Source: Ptiloglossa arizonensis
Taxonomy: Eukaryota > Arthropoda > Insecta > Hymenoptera > Colletidae
Direction: 5' to 3'
Length of the DNA stretch: 64,000 nucleotides
NCBI RefSeq assembly: GCF_051014685.1
Contig: NW_027478489.1
Location: 1,116,001 to 1,180,000, forward strand
Under the pieces are notes generated by a model, which saw only the letters and a list, made by a program, of their open reading frames with translations, made no database searches and had not been told where the DNA came from. Shown piece after piece: positions 21,421 through 34,488 of the stretch. The position numbers and the translations under genes are program-made. Each line of letters begins with the position of its first letter. Position 1 is the stretch's first letter.

Positions 21421-23113
21421 AGAAGCAACAGAAATTTTGCGGATTGGTCAATCCGTTCGCGAGGTATGGCTGTTTGGAGATAAGAAACGCTTGAGAAACT
21501 CAAAATTTTCGCCGTTCTGATGTTCGAAACGAATAACTAGAACGGCCTAGGGGAAAAGTGCGCATACCGTTGTAATCGGGCGAGTTTCTACTTTCAGATG
21601 AAACAGAAATTTTGCGGATCGGTCAATCCGTTCGCGAGATATGGCAGTTTGGAGGTAAGAAACGCTTGAGAAACTCAAAATTTTCGCAGCTCTGATTCTC
21701 GAAACGAATAACTAGAACGGCCTAGGGGAAAACTACACCTACCGTTGTAATCGGCCGAGTTTCTACTTTCAGATGCATCAGAAATTTTGCGGATTGATCA
21801 ATCCGTTCGCGAGGTATGGCTGTTTGGAGATAAGAAACGCTTGAGGAACTCAAAATTTTCGCATTTCTGATGCTCGAAACGAATGACTGGTACGGCCTAG
21901 GGGAAAACTACACATACCGCTGTAATCGGGCGAGTTTCTACTTTCAGATGCAACAGAAATTTTGCGGATTGATCAATCCGTTCGCGAGATATGGCTGTTT
22001 GGAGATAAGAAACGCTTGAGAAACTCAAAATTTTCGCAGTTCTGATGCTCGAAACGAATGACTGGAACGGCCTAGGGGAAAACTACACATACCGTTGTAA
22101 TCGGGCGAGTTTCTACTTTCAGATGCAACAGAAATTTTGCGGATTGGTCGATCCGTTCGCGAGATGTGGCAGTTTGGAAGTAAGAAACGCTTGAGAAACT
22201 CAAAATTTTCGCAGTTCCGATGCTCGAAACGAAGAACTAGAACGGCCACGGGGAGAAGTGCGCATACCGTTGTAATCGGGCGAGTTTCTACTTTCAAATG
22301 CAACAGAAATTTTGCGGATTGGTCAATCCGTTCGCGAGATATGGCAGTTTGGAGGTAAGAAACGCTTGAGAAACTCAAAATTTTCGCAGTTCTGATGCTC
22401 GAAACGAATGACTGGAACGGCCTAGGGGAAAACTACACATACCGTTGTAATCGGGCGAGTTTCTACTTTCAGATGCAACAGAAATTTTGCGGGTTGGTCG
22501 ATCCGTTCGCGAGATGTGGCTGTTTGGAAGTAAGAAACGCTTGAGAAACTCAAAATTTTCGCAGTTCTGATGCTCGAAACGAATAACTAGAACGGCCTAG
22601 GGGAAAAATAACTCATACCGATGTAATCGGGCGAGTTTCTACTTTCAGATGCAACAGAAATTTTGCGGATTGATCAATCCGTTCGCGAGATATGGCAGTT
22701 TGGAGGTAAGAAACGCTTGAGAAACTCAAAATTTTCGCAGTTCTGATGCTCGAAACGAATAACGAGAACCGCCTAGGGGAAAAGTGCGCATACCGTTGTA
22801 ATCGGCCGAGTTTCTACTTTCAGATGCATCAGAAATTTTGCGGATTGATCAATCCGTTCGCGAGGTATGGCTGTTTGGAGATAAGAAACGCTTGAGGAAC
22901 TCAAAATTTTCGCATTTCTGATGCTCGAAACGAATGACTGGTACGGCCTAGGGGAAAACTACACATACCGCTGTAATCGGGCGAGTTTCTACTTTCAGAT
23001 GCAACAGAAATTTTGCGGATTGATCAATCCGTTCGCGAGATATGGCAGTTTGGAGGTAAGAAACGCTTGAGAAACTCAAAATTTCCGCAGTTCTTATGCT
23101 CGAAACGAATAAC
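21363..23113. repeat. Transition zone of diverged monomers, with a 1051-bp local period
   Basis: Monomers here carry unusual variants: CAGAAGCAACAG, GAGGTATGGCTG, TCGCCGTTCTGATGTTCG, GCAGCTCTGATTCTCG and GGCCACGGGG. A two-monomer segment with TCGGCCGAG, CAGATGCATCAG, GAGGAACTC and TGGTACGGCC occurs near 21750-21950 and again near 22800-23000 (TGGTACGG at 21888 and 22939, 1051 bp apart, the extra base coming from the 176-bp monomer at 22588). This is where the left monomer family gives way to the right one. Confidence 0.78.
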
Positions 23114-24513
23114 TAGAACCGCCTAGGGGAAAAGTGCGCATACCGTTGTAATCGGGCGAGTTTCTACCTTCAGATGCAACAGAAATTTTGCGGATTGATC
23201 AATCCGTTCGCGAGATATGGCAGTTTCGAGATAAGAAACGCTTGAGAAACTCAAAATTTTCGCAGTTCTGATGCTCGAAACGAATAACTAGAAAGGCCTA
23301 GGGGAAAACTACACCTACCGTTGTAATCGGGCGAGTTTCTACTTTCAGATGCAACAGAAATTTTGCGGATTGGTCAATCCGTTCGCGAGATATGGCAGTT
23401 TGGAGGTAAGAAACGCTTGAGAAACTCAAAATTTTCGCAGTTCTGATGCTCGAAACGAATAACGAGAACCGCCTAGGGGAAAAGTGCGCATACCGTTGTA
23501 ATCAGGAGAGATTCTACTTTCAGATGCAACAGAAATTTTGCGGATTGATCAATCCGTTCGCGAGATATGGCAGTTTCGAGATAAGAAACGCTTGAGAAAC
23601 TCAAAATTTTCGCAGTTCTGATGCTCGAAACGAATAACTAGAACGGCCTAGGGGAAAACTACACCTACCGTTGTAATCGGGCGAGTTTCTACTTTCAGAT
23701 GCAACAGAAATTTTGCGGATTGGTCAATCCGTTCGCGAGATATGGCAGTTTGGAGGTAAGAAACGCTTGAGAAACTCAAAATTTTCGCAGTTCTTATGCT
23801 CGAAACGAATAACTAGAACCGCCTAGGGGAAAAGTGCGCATACCGTTGTAATCGGGCGAGTTTCTACTTTCAGATGCAACAGAAATTTTGCGGATTGATC
23901 AATCCGGTCGCGAGATATGGCAGTTTCGAGATAAGAAACGCTTGAGAAACTCAAAATTTTCGCAGTTCTGATGCTCGAAACGAATAACTAGAAAGGCCTA
24001 GGGGAAAACTACACCTACCGTTGTAATCGGGCGAGTTTCTACTTTCAGATGCAACAGAAATTTTGCGGATTGGTCAATCCGTTCGCGAGATATGGCAGTT
24101 TGGAGGTAAGAAACGCTTGAGAAACTCAAAATTTTCGCAGTTCTGATGCTCGAAACGAATAACTAGAACCGCCTAGGGGAAAAGTGCGCATACCGTTGTA
24201 ATCAGGAGAGATTCTACTTTCAGATGCAACAGAAATTTTGCGGATTGGTCGATCCGTTCGCGAGATGTGGCAGTTTGGAATTAAGAAACGCTTGAGAAAC
24301 TCAAAATTTTCGCAGTTCTGATGCTCGAAACGAATAACTAGAACGGCCTAGGCGAAAACTACATATACCGTTGTAATCGGGCGAGTTTCTACCTTCAGAT
24401 GCAACAGAAATTTTGCGGATTGGTCAATCCGTTCGCGAGATATGGCAGTTTGGAGGTAAGAAACGCTTGAGAAACTCAAAATTTTCGCAGTTCTGATGCT
24501 CGAAACGAATAAC
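23114..24513. repeat. Two tandem 700-bp (four-monomer) units
   Basis: Units 23114-23813 and 23814-24513 both run TAGAACCGCC (with GCAGTTTCGAGATAAG), TAGAAAGGCC (CTACACCTACC), a GAACCGCC monomer with AATCAGGAGAGATTC, and an ACGGCC monomer. Differences include AATCCGGTCGCG in the second unit and a switch of its third monomer to the GGTCGATCC/GAATTAAG form. Monomers at 24164/24339 and 24514/24689 form a further 350-bp dimer repeat marked by GAATTAAG and GGCCTAGGCGAAAAC. Confidence 0.82.
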
Positions 24514-24863
24514 TAGAACCGCATAGGGGAAAAGTACGCATACCGATGTAATCGGGCGAGTTTCTACTTTCAGATGCAACAGAAATTTTGCGGATTGGTC
24601 GATCCGTTCGCGAGATGTGGCAGTTTGGAATTAAGAAACGCTTGAGAAACTCAAAATTTTCGCAGTTCTGATGCTCGAAACGAATAACTAGAACGGCCTA
24701 GGCGAAAACTACACATACCGTTGTAATCGGGCGAGTTTCTACCTTCAGATGCAACAGAAATTTTGCGGATTGGTCAATCCGTTCGCGAGATATGGCAGTT
24801 TGGAGATAAGAAACGCTTGAGAAACTCAAAATTTTCGCAGTTCTGATGCTCGAAACGAATGAC
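24514..24863. repeat. Two linking monomers (TAGAACCGCATAGG and TAGGCGAAAAC types)
   Basis: The monomer at 24514 has TAGAACCGCATAGGGG, GTACGCATACCGATG and GAATTAAG. The monomer at 24689 has GGCCTAGGCGAAAAC and CTACCTTCAG. The same pair recurs far to the right at 40783/40958, 44976/45151, 54418/54593 and 55640/55815, so this pair at the edge of the transition zone belongs to the right-hand family. Confidence 0.8.
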
Positions 24864-27800
24864 TAGAACGGCCTATGGGAGAAGTACGCATACCGTTGTA
24901 ATCGGGCGAGTTTCTACTTTCAGATGCAACAGAAATTATGCGGATTGGTCAATCCGTTCGAGAGATATGGCAGTTTGGAGGTAAGAAACGCTTGAGAAAC
25001 TCAAAATTTTCGCAGTTCTGATGCTCGAAACGAATAACTGGAACGGCCTAGGGGAAAACTACACATACCGTTGTAATCGGGCGAGTTTCTACTTTCAGAT
25101 GCAACAGAAATTTTGTGGATTGGTCAATCCGTTCGCGAGATGTGGCTGTTTGGAGGTAAGAAACGGTTGAGAAACTCAATATTTTCGCAGTTCTGATGCT
25201 CGAAACGAATGACTAGAACGGCCTAGGGGAGAAGGACGCATACCGTTGTAATCGGGCGAGTTTCGATTTTCAGATGCAACAGAAATTTTGCGGATTGATC
25301 AATCCGTTCGCGAGATATGTCAGTTTGGAGATAAGAAACGCTTGAGAAACTCAACATTTTCGCAGTTCTGATGCTCGAAACGAATAACTAGAACGGCCTA
25401 GGGGAAAACTACACGTACCGTTGTAATCGGGCGAGTTTCTCCTTTCAGATGCAACAGAAATTTTGCGGATTGGTCAATCCGTTCGCGAGATATGGCAGTT
25501 TGGAGGTAAGAAACGCTTGAGAAACTCAAAATTTTCGGAGTTCTGATGCTCGACACGAATAACTAGAACGGCCTAGGGGCAAAGTGCGCATACCGTTGTA
25601 ATCGGGCGAGTTTCTACTTTCAGATGCAACAGAAATTTTGCGGATTGGTCAATCCGTTCGCGAGATATGGCAGTTTGGAGGTAAGAAACGCTTGAGAAAC
25701 TCAAAATTTTCGCAGTTCTGAAGCTCGACACGAATAACTAGAACGGCCTAGGGGAAAAGTGCGCATACCGTTGTAATCGGGCGAGTTTCTACTTTCAGAT
25801 GCAACAGAAATTTTGCGGATTGGTCGATCCGTTCGCGAGATGTGGCAGTTTGGAAGTAAGAAACGCTTGAGAAACTCAAAATTTTGGCCGTTCTGATGCT
25901 CAAAACGAATAACTCGAACGGCCTAGGGGAAAAGTGCGCATAACGTTGTAATCGGGCGAGTTTCTACTTTCAGATGCAAAAGAAATTTTGCGGATTGGTC
26001 AATCCGTTCGCGAGATATGGCAGTTTGGAGGTAAGAAACGCTTGAGAAACTCAACATTTTCGCAGTTCTGATGCTCGAAACGAATAACTAGAACGGCCTA
26101 GGGGAAAACTACACGTACCGTTGTAATCGGGCGAGTTTCTCCTTTCAGATGCAACAGAAATTTTGCGGATTGGTCAATCCGTTCGCGAGATATGGCAGTT
26201 TGGAGGTAAGAAACGCTTGAGAAACTCAAAATTTTCGGAGTTCTGATGCTCGACACGAATAACTAGAACGGCCTAGGGGCAAAGTGCACATACCGTTGTA
26301 ATCGGGCGAGTTTCTACTTTCAGATGCAACAGAAATTTTGCGGATTGGTCGATCCGTTCGCGAGATGTGGCAGTTTGGAAGTAAGAAACGCTTGAGAAAC
26401 ACAAAATTTTCGCAGTTCTGATGCTCGAAACGAATAACTGGAACGGCCTAGGGGAAAACTACACATACCGTTGTAATCGGGCGAGTTTCTACTTTCAGAT
26501 GCAACAGAAATTTTGTGGATTGGTCAATCCGTTCGCGAGATGTGGCTGTTTGGAGGCAAGAAACGCTTGAGAAACTCAACATTTTCGCAGTTCTGATGCT
26601 CGAAACGAATGACTAGATCGGCCTAGGGAAAAACTACACGTACCGTTGTAATCGGGCGAGTTTCTACTTTCAGATGCAACAGAAATTTTGCGGATTGGTC
26701 AATCCGTTCGCGAGATATGGCAGTTTGGAGATAAGAAACGCTTGAGAAACTCAAAATTTTCGCAGTTCTGATGCTCGAAACGAATGACTAGAACGGCCTA
26801 TGGGAGAAGTACGCATACCGTTGTAATCGGGCGAGTTTCTACTTTCAGATGCAACAGAAATTATGCGGATTGGTCAATCCGTTCGAGAGATATGGCAGTT
26901 TCGAGGTAAGAAACGCTTGAGAAACTCAAAATTTTCGCAGTTCTGATGCTCGAAACGAATAACTGGAACGGCCTAGGGGAAAACTACACATACCGTTGTA
27001 ATCGGGCGAGTTTCTACTTTCAGATGCAACAGAAATTTTGTGGATTGGTCAATCCGTTCGCGAGATGTGGCTGTTTGGAGGTAAGAAACGGTTGAGAAAC
27101 TCAATATTTTCGCAGTTCTGATGCTCGAAACGAATGACTAGAACGGCCTAGGGGAGAAGGACGCATACCGTTGTAATCGGGCGAGTTTCGATTTTCAGAT
27201 GCAACAGAAATTTTGCGGATTGATCAATCCGTTCGCGAGATATGTCAGTTTGGAGATAAGAAACGCTTGAGAAACTCAACATTTTCGCAGTTCTGATGCT
27301 CGAAACGAATAACTAGAACGGCCTAGGGGAAAACTACACGTACCGTTGTAATCGGGCGAGTTTCTCCTTTCAGATGCAACAGAAATTTTGCGGATTGGTC
27401 AATCCGTTCGCGAGATATGGCAGTGTGGAGGTAAGAAACGCTTGAGAAACTCAAAATTTTCGGAGTTCTGATGCTCGACACGAATAACTAGAACGGCCTA
27501 GGGGCAAAGTGCGCATACCGTTGTAATCGGGCGAGTTTCTACTTTCAGATGCAACAGAAATTTTGCGGATTGGTCGATCCGTTCGCGAGATGTGGCAGTT
27601 TGGAAGTAAGAAACGCTTGAGAAACTCAAAATTTTGGCCGTTCTGATGCTCAAAACGAATAACTCGAACGGCCTAGGGGAAAACTACACGTACCGTTGTA
27701 ATCGGGCGAGTTTCTACTTTCAGATGCAACAGAAATTTTGCGGATTGGTCAATCCGTTCGCGAGATATGGCAGTTTGGAGGTAAGAAACGCTTGAGAAAC

Positions 27801-28538
27801 TCAACATTTTCGCAGTTCTGATGCTCGAAACGAATAACTAGAACGGCCTAGGGGAAAACTACACGTACCGTTGTAATCGGGCGAGTTTCTCCTTTCAGAT
27901 GCAACAGAAATTTTGCGGATTGGTCAATCCGTTCGCGAGATATGGCAGTTTGGAGGTAAGAAACGCTTGAGAAAGTCAAAATTTTCGGAGTTCTGATGCT
28001 CGACACGAATAACTAGAACGGCCTAGGGGCAAAGTGCGCATACCGTTGTAATCGGGCGAGTTTCTACTTTCAGATGCAACAGAAATTTTGCGGATTGGTC
28101 GATCCGTTCGCGAGATGTGGCAGTTTGGAAGTAAGAAACGCTTGAGAAACACAAAATTTTCGCAGTTCCGATGCTCGAAACGAATAACTGGAACGGCCTA
28201 GGGGAAAACTACACATACCGTTGTAATCGGGCGAGTTTCTACTTTCAGATGCAACAGAAATTTTGTGGATTGGTCAATCCGTTCGCGAGATGTGGCTGTT
28301 TGGAGGCAAGAAACGCTTGAGAAACTCAACATTTTCGCAGTTCTGATGCTCGAAACGAATAACTAGATCGGCCTAGGGAAAAACTACACGTACCGTTGTA
28401 ATCGGGCGAGTTTCTACTTTCAGATGCAACAGAAATTTTGCGGATTGGTCAATCCGTTCGCGAGATATGGCAGTTTGGAGATAAGAAACGCTTGAGAAAC
28501 TCAAAATTTTCGCAGTTCTGATGCTCGAAACGAATGAC
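24864..28538. repeat. 11-monomer (1925 bp) unit followed by a 10-monomer (1750 bp) version
   Basis: Unit 1 (24864-26788) runs: A (GGCCTATGGGAG, AATTATGCGG, TTCGAGAG), B (TTTTGTGG, AAACGGTTG, CAATATT), C (GAAGGACGC, TTTCGATTTTC, TATGTCAG), D (CACGTACC, TCTCCTTTC, CGGAGTTC, CGACACG), E (GGGGCAAAG, CTGAAGCTCG), F (GGTCGATCC, TTTTGGCCG, CTCAAAACG), G (CGAACGG, GCATAACG), D, E' (GAAACACAAAA), a TGGAACGG/GGAGGCAAG monomer, and a TAGATCGG monomer. Unit 2 (26789-28538) repeats the order, but one monomer at 27489 fuses the start of E to the end of F, giving ten monomers. Confidence 0.87.
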
Positions 28539-31163
28539 TAGAACGGCCTATGGGAGAAGTACGCATACCGTTGTAATCGGGCGAGTTTCTACTTTCAGAT
28601 GCAACAGAAATTATGCGGATTGGTCAATCCGTTCGAGAGATATGGCAGTTTGGAGGTAAGAAACGCTTGAGAAACTCAAAATTTTCGCAGTTCTGATGCT
28701 CGAAACGAATAACTGGAACGGCCTAGGGGAAAACTACACATACCGTTGTAATCGGGCGAGTTTCTACTTTCAGATGCAACAGAAATTTTGTGGATTGGTC
28801 AATCCGTTCGCGAGATGTGGCTGTTTGGAGGTAAGAAACGGTTGAGAAACTCAATATTTTCGCAGTTCTGATGCTCGAAACGAATGACTAGAACGGCCTA
28901 GGGGAGAAGGACGCATACCGTTGTAATCGGGCGAGTTTCGATTTTCAGATGCAACAGAAATTTTGCGGATTGATCAATCCGTTCGCGAGATATGGCTGTT
29001 TGGAGATAAGAAACGCTTGAGAAACTCAAAATTTTCGCCGTTCTGATGCTCGAAACGAATGACTAGAACGGCCTATGGGAGAAGTACGCATACCGTTGTA
29101 ATCGGGCGAGTTTCTACTTTCAGATGCAACAGAAATTATGCGGATTGGTCAATCCGTTCGAGAGATATGGCAGTTTGGAGGTAAGAAACGTTTGAGAAAC
29201 TCAAAATTTTCGCAGTTCTGATGCTCGAAACGAATAACTGGAACGGCCTAGGGGAAAACTACACATACCGTTGTAATCGGGCGAGTTTCTACTTTCAGAT
29301 GCAACAGAAATTTTGTGGATTGGTCAATCCGTTCGCGAGATGTGGCTGTTTGGAGGTAAGAAACGGTTGAGAAACTCAATATTTTCGCAGTTCTGATGCT
29401 CGAAACGAATGACTAGAACGGCCTAGGGGAGAAGGACGCATACCGTTGTAATCGGGCGAGTTTCGATTTTCAGATGCAACAGAAATTTTGCGGATTGATC
29501 AATCCGTTCGCGAGATATGTCAGTTTGGAGATAAGAAACGCTTGAGAAACTCAACATTTTCGCAGTTCTGATGCTCGAAACGAATAACTAGAACGGCCTA
29601 GGGGAAAACTACACGTACCGTTGTAATCGGGCGAGTTTCTCCTTTCAGATGCAACAGAAATTTTGCGGATTGGTCAATCCGTTCGCGAGATATGGCAGTT
29701 TGGAGGTAAGAAACGCTTGAGAAACTCAAAATTTTCGGAGTTCTGATGCTCGACACGAATAACTAGAACGGCCTAGGGGCAAAGTGCGCATACCGTTGTA
29801 ATCGGGCGAGTTTCTACTTTCAGATGCAACAGAAATTTTGCGGATTGGTCAATCCGTTCGCGAGATATGGCAGTTTGGAGGTAAGAAACGCTTGAGAAAC
29901 TCAAAATTTTCGCAGTTCTGAAGCTCGACACGAATAACTAGAACGGCCTAGGGGAAAAGTGCGCATACCGTTGTAATCGGGCGAGTTTCTACTTTCAGAT
30001 GCAACAGAAATTTTGCGGATTGGTCGATCCGTTCGCGAGATGTGGCAGTTTGGAAGTAAGAAACGCTTGAGAAACTCAAAATTTTGGCCGTTCTGATGCT
30101 CAAAACGAATAACTCGAACGGCCTAGGGGAAAAGTGCGCATAACGTTGTAATCGGGCGAGTTTCTACTTTCAGATGCAACAGAAATTTTGCGGATTGGTC
30201 AATCCGTTCGCGAGATATGGCAGTTTGGAGGTAAGAAACGCTTGAGAAACTCAACATTTTCGCAGTTCTGATGCTCGAAACGAATAACTAGAACGGCCTA
30301 GGGGAAAACTACACGTACCGTTGTAATCGGGCGAGTTTCTCCTTTCAGATGCAACAGAAATTTTGCGGATTGGTCAATCCGTTCGCGAGATATGGCAGTT
30401 TGGAGGTAAGAAACGCTTGAGAAACTCAAAATTTTCGGAGTTCTGATGCTCGACACGAATAACTAGAACGGCCTAGGGGCAAAGTGCGCATACCGTTGTA
30501 ATCGGGCGAGTTTCTACTTTCAGATGCAACAGAAATTTTGCGGATTGGTCAATCCGTTCGCGAGATATGGCAGTTTGGAGGTAAGAAACGCTTGAGAAAC
30601 TCAAAATTTTCGCAGTTCTGAAGCTCGACACGAATAACTAGGACGGCCTAGGGGAAAAGTGCGCATACCGTTGTAATCGGGCGAGTTTCTACTTTCAGAT
30701 GCAACAGAAATTTTGCGGATTGGTCGATCCGTTCGCGAGATGTGGCAGTTTGGAAGTAAGAAACGCTTGAGAAACTCAAAATTTTGGCCGTTCTGATGCT
30801 CAAAACGAATAACTCGAACGGCCTAGGGGAAAAGTGCTCATAACGTTGTAATCGGGCGAGTTTCTACTTTCAGATGCAACAGAAATTTTGCGGATTGGAC
30901 AATCCGTTCGCGAGATATGGCAGTTTGGAGGTAAGAAACGCTTGAGAAACTCAAAATTTTCGCAGTTCTGATGCTCGAAACGAATAACTAGAACGGCCTA
31001 GGGGAATAGTGCGCATAGCGTTGTAATCGGGCGAGTTTTGACTTTCAGATGCAACAGAAATTTTGCGGATTGATCAATCCGTTCGCTAGATATGGCAGTT
31101 TGGAGATAAGAAACGCTTGAGAAACTCAAAATTTTCGCAGTTCTGATGCTCGAAACGAATGAC
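28539..31163. repeat. Right-family unit with a doubled D-E-F-G run (700-bp period)
   Basis: Fifteen monomers. A-B-C at 28539-29063 is repeated as A-B-C at 29064-29588; the first C (28889) ends in TATGGCTGTTTGGAGATAAG and TCGCCGTTC instead of TATGTCAG. D-E-F-G then occurs twice with a 700-bp period (29589-30288 and 30289-30988). Private changes in the second run include TAGGACGGCC (30639) and GTGCTCATAACG (near 30834). The unit ends with an H monomer at 30989 (GGGGAATAGTGCGCATAGCG, GAGTTTTGACTTTC, TTCGCTAGATATG). Confidence 0.85.
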
Positions 31164-34100
31164 TAGAACGGCCTAGGGGAGAAGTACGCATACCGTTGTA
31201 ATCGGGCGAGTTTCTACTTTCAGATGCAACAGAAATTATGCGGATTGGTCAATCCGTTCGAGAGATATGGCATTTTTGAGGTAAGAAACGCTTGAGAAAC
31301 TCAAAATTTTCGCAGTTCTGATGCTCGAAACGAATAACTGGAACGGCCTAGGGGAAAACTACAGATACCGTTGTAATCGGGCGAGTTTCTACTTTCAGAT
31401 GCAACAGAAATTTTGTGGATTGGTCAATCCGTTCGCGAGATGTGGCTATTTGGAGGTAAGAAACGCTTGAGAAACTCAAAATTTTCGCAGTTCTGATGCT
31501 CGAAACGAATAACAAGAACGGCCAAGGGGAAAAGTACGCACACCGATGTAATAGGGCGTCTTTCTACTTTCAGATGCAACAGAAATTTTGCGGATTGGTC
31601 GATCCGTTCGCGAGATATGGCAGTTTGGACGTAAGAAACGCTTGAGAAACTCAAAATTTTCGCAGTTCTGATTCTCGAAACGAATAACTGGAACGGTCTA
31701 GGGGAAAACTACACATACCGTTGTAATCGGGCGAGTTTCTACTTTCAGATGCAACAGAAATTTTGCGGATTGGTCAATCCGTTCGCGAGATATGGCAGTT
31801 TGGAGGTAAGAAACGCTTGAGAAACTCAAAATTTTCGCAGTTCTGATGCTCGACACGAATGACTAGAACGGCCTAGGGGAGAAGGACGCATACCGTTGTA
31901 ATCGGGCGAGTTTCGATTTTCAGATGCAACAGAAATTTTGCGGATTGATCAATCCGTTCGCGAGATATGTCAGTTTGGAGATAAGAAACGCTTGAGAAAC
32001 TCAACATTTTTGCAGTTCTGATGCTCGAAACGAATAACTAGAACGGCCTAGGGGAAAACTACACGTACCGTTGTAATCGGGCGAGTTTCTCCTTTCAGAT
32101 GCAACAGAAATTTTGCGGATTGGTCAATCCGTTCGCGAGATATGGCAGTTTGGAGGTAAGAAACGCTTGAGAAACTCAAAATTTTCGGAGTTCTGATGCT
32201 CGACACGAATAACTAGAACGGCCTAGGGGCAAAGTGCGCATACCGTTGTAATCGGGCGAGTTTCTACTTTCAGATGCAACAGAAATTTTGCGGATTGGTC
32301 AATCCGTTCGCGAGATATGGCAGTTTGGAGGTAAGAAACGCTTGAGAAACTCAAAATTTTCGCAGTTCTGAAGCTCGACACGAATAACTAGAACGGCCTA
32401 GGGGAAAAGTGCGCATACCGTTGTAATCGGGCGTGTTTCTACTTTCAGATGCAACAGAAATTTTGCGGATTGGTCGATCCGTTCGCGAGATGTGGCAGTT
32501 TGGAAGTAAGAAACGCTTGAGAAACTCAAAATTTTGGCCGTTCTGATGCTCAAAACGAATAACTCGAACGGCCTAGGGGAAAAGTGCGCATAACGTTGTA
32601 ATCGGGCGAGTTTCTACTTTCAGATGCAACAGAAATTTTGCGGATTGGTCAATCCGTTCGCGAGATATGGCAGTTTGGAGGTAAGAAACGCTTGAGAAAC
32701 TCAACATTTTCGCAGTTCTGATGCTCGACACGAATAACTAGAACGGCCTAGGGGCAAAGTGCGCATACCGTTGTAATCGGGCGAGTTTCTACTTTCAGAT
32801 GCAACAGAAATTATGCGGATTGGTCAATCCGTTCGAGAGATATGGCAGTTTGGAGGTAAGAAACGCTTGAGAAACTCAAAATTTTCGCAGTTCTGATGCT
32901 CGAAACGAATAACTGGAACGGCCTAGGGGAAAACTACACATACCGTTGTAATCGGGCGAGTTTCTACTTTCAGATGCAACAGAAATTTTGTGGATTGGTC
33001 AATCCGTTCGCGAGATGTGGCTGTTTGGAGGTAAGAAACGGTTGAGAAACTCAATATTTTCGCAGTTCTGATGCTCGAAACGAATGACTAGAACGGCCTA
33101 GGGGAGAAGGACGCATACCGTTGTAATCGGGCGAGTTTCGATTTTCAGATGCAACAGAAATTTTGCGGATTGATCAATCCGTTCGCGAGATATGGCTGTT
33201 TGGAGATAAGAAACGCTTGAGAAACTCAAAATTTTCGCCGTTCTGATGCTCGAAACGAATGACTAGAACGGCCTATGGGAGAAGTACGCATACCGTTGTA
33301 ATCGGGCGAGTTTCTACTTTCAGATGCAACAGAAATTATGCGGATTGGTCAATCCGTTCGAGAGATATGGCAGTTTGGAGGTAAGAAACGCTTGAGAAAC
33401 TCAAAATTTTCGCAGTTCTGATGCTCGAAACGAATAACTGGAACGGCCTAGGGGAAAACTACACATACCGTTGTAATCGGGCGAGTTTCTACTTTCAGAT
33501 GCAACAGAAATTTTGTGGATTGGTCAATCCGTTCGCGAGATGTGGCTGTTTGGAGGTAAGAAACGGTTGAGAAACTCAATATTTTCGCAGTTCTGATGCT
33601 CGAAACGAATGACTAGAACGGCCTAGGGGAGAAGGACGCATACCGTTGTAATCGGGCGAGTTTCGATTTTCAGATGCAACAGAAATTTTGCGGATTGATC
33701 AATCCGTTCGCGAGATATGTCAGTTTGGAGATAAGAAACGCTTGAGAAACTCAACATTTTCGCAGTTCTGATGCTCGAAACGAATAACTAGAACGGCCTA
33801 GGGGAAAACTACACGTACCGTTGTAATCGGGCGAGTTTCTCCTTTCAGATGCAACAGAAATTTTGCGGATTGGTCAATCCGGTCGCGAGATATGGCAGTT
33901 TGGAGGTAAGAAACGCTTGAGAAACTCAACATTTTCGCAGTTCTGATGCTCGAAACGAATAACTAGAACGGCCTAGGGGAAAACTACACGTACCGTTGTA
34001 ATCGGGCGAGTTTCTCCTTTTAGATGCAACAGAAATTTTGCGGATTGGTCAATCCGTTCGCGAGATATGGCAGTTTGGAGGTAAGAAACGCTTGAGAAAC

Positions 34101-34488
34101 TCAAAATTTTCGGAGTTCTGATGCTCGACACGAATAACTAGAACGGCCTAGGGGCAAAGTGCGCATACCGTTGTAATCGGGCGAGTTTCTACTTTCAGAT
34201 GCAACAGAAATTTTGCGGATTGGTCAATCCGTTCGCGAGATATGGCAGTTTGGAGGTAAGAAACGCTTGAGAAACTCAAAATTTTCGCAGTTCTGAAGCT
34301 CGACACGAATAACTAGAACGGCCTAGGGGAAAAGTGCGCATACCGTTGTAATCGGGCGAGTTTCTACTTTCAGATGCAACAGAAATTTTGCGGATTGGTC
34401 GATCCGTTCGCGAGATGTGGCAGTTTGGAAGTAAGAAACGCTTGAGAAACTCAAAATTTTGGCCGTTCTGATGCTCGAAACGAATGAC
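31164..34488. repeat. 19-monomer block: I-J-K-L module, then shuffled A-G monomers
   Basis: It opens with I (GAGAAGTACGC, ATTATGCGG, GGCATTTTTGAGG), J (ACAGATACCG, GGCTATTTGG), K (AAGAACGGCC, CACACCGATGTAATAGGGCG) and L (GATTCTCG just before, TGGAACGGTC). It then returns to C-D-E-F-G. The monomer at 32739 is a chimera: E at its start (GGGGCAAAGTGCGC) and A further in (AATTATGCGG, TTCGAGAG). B-C-A-B-C-D-D-E-F follow. The I-J-K-L module starts again at 34489, 3325 bp (19 monomers) later. Confidence 0.83.
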
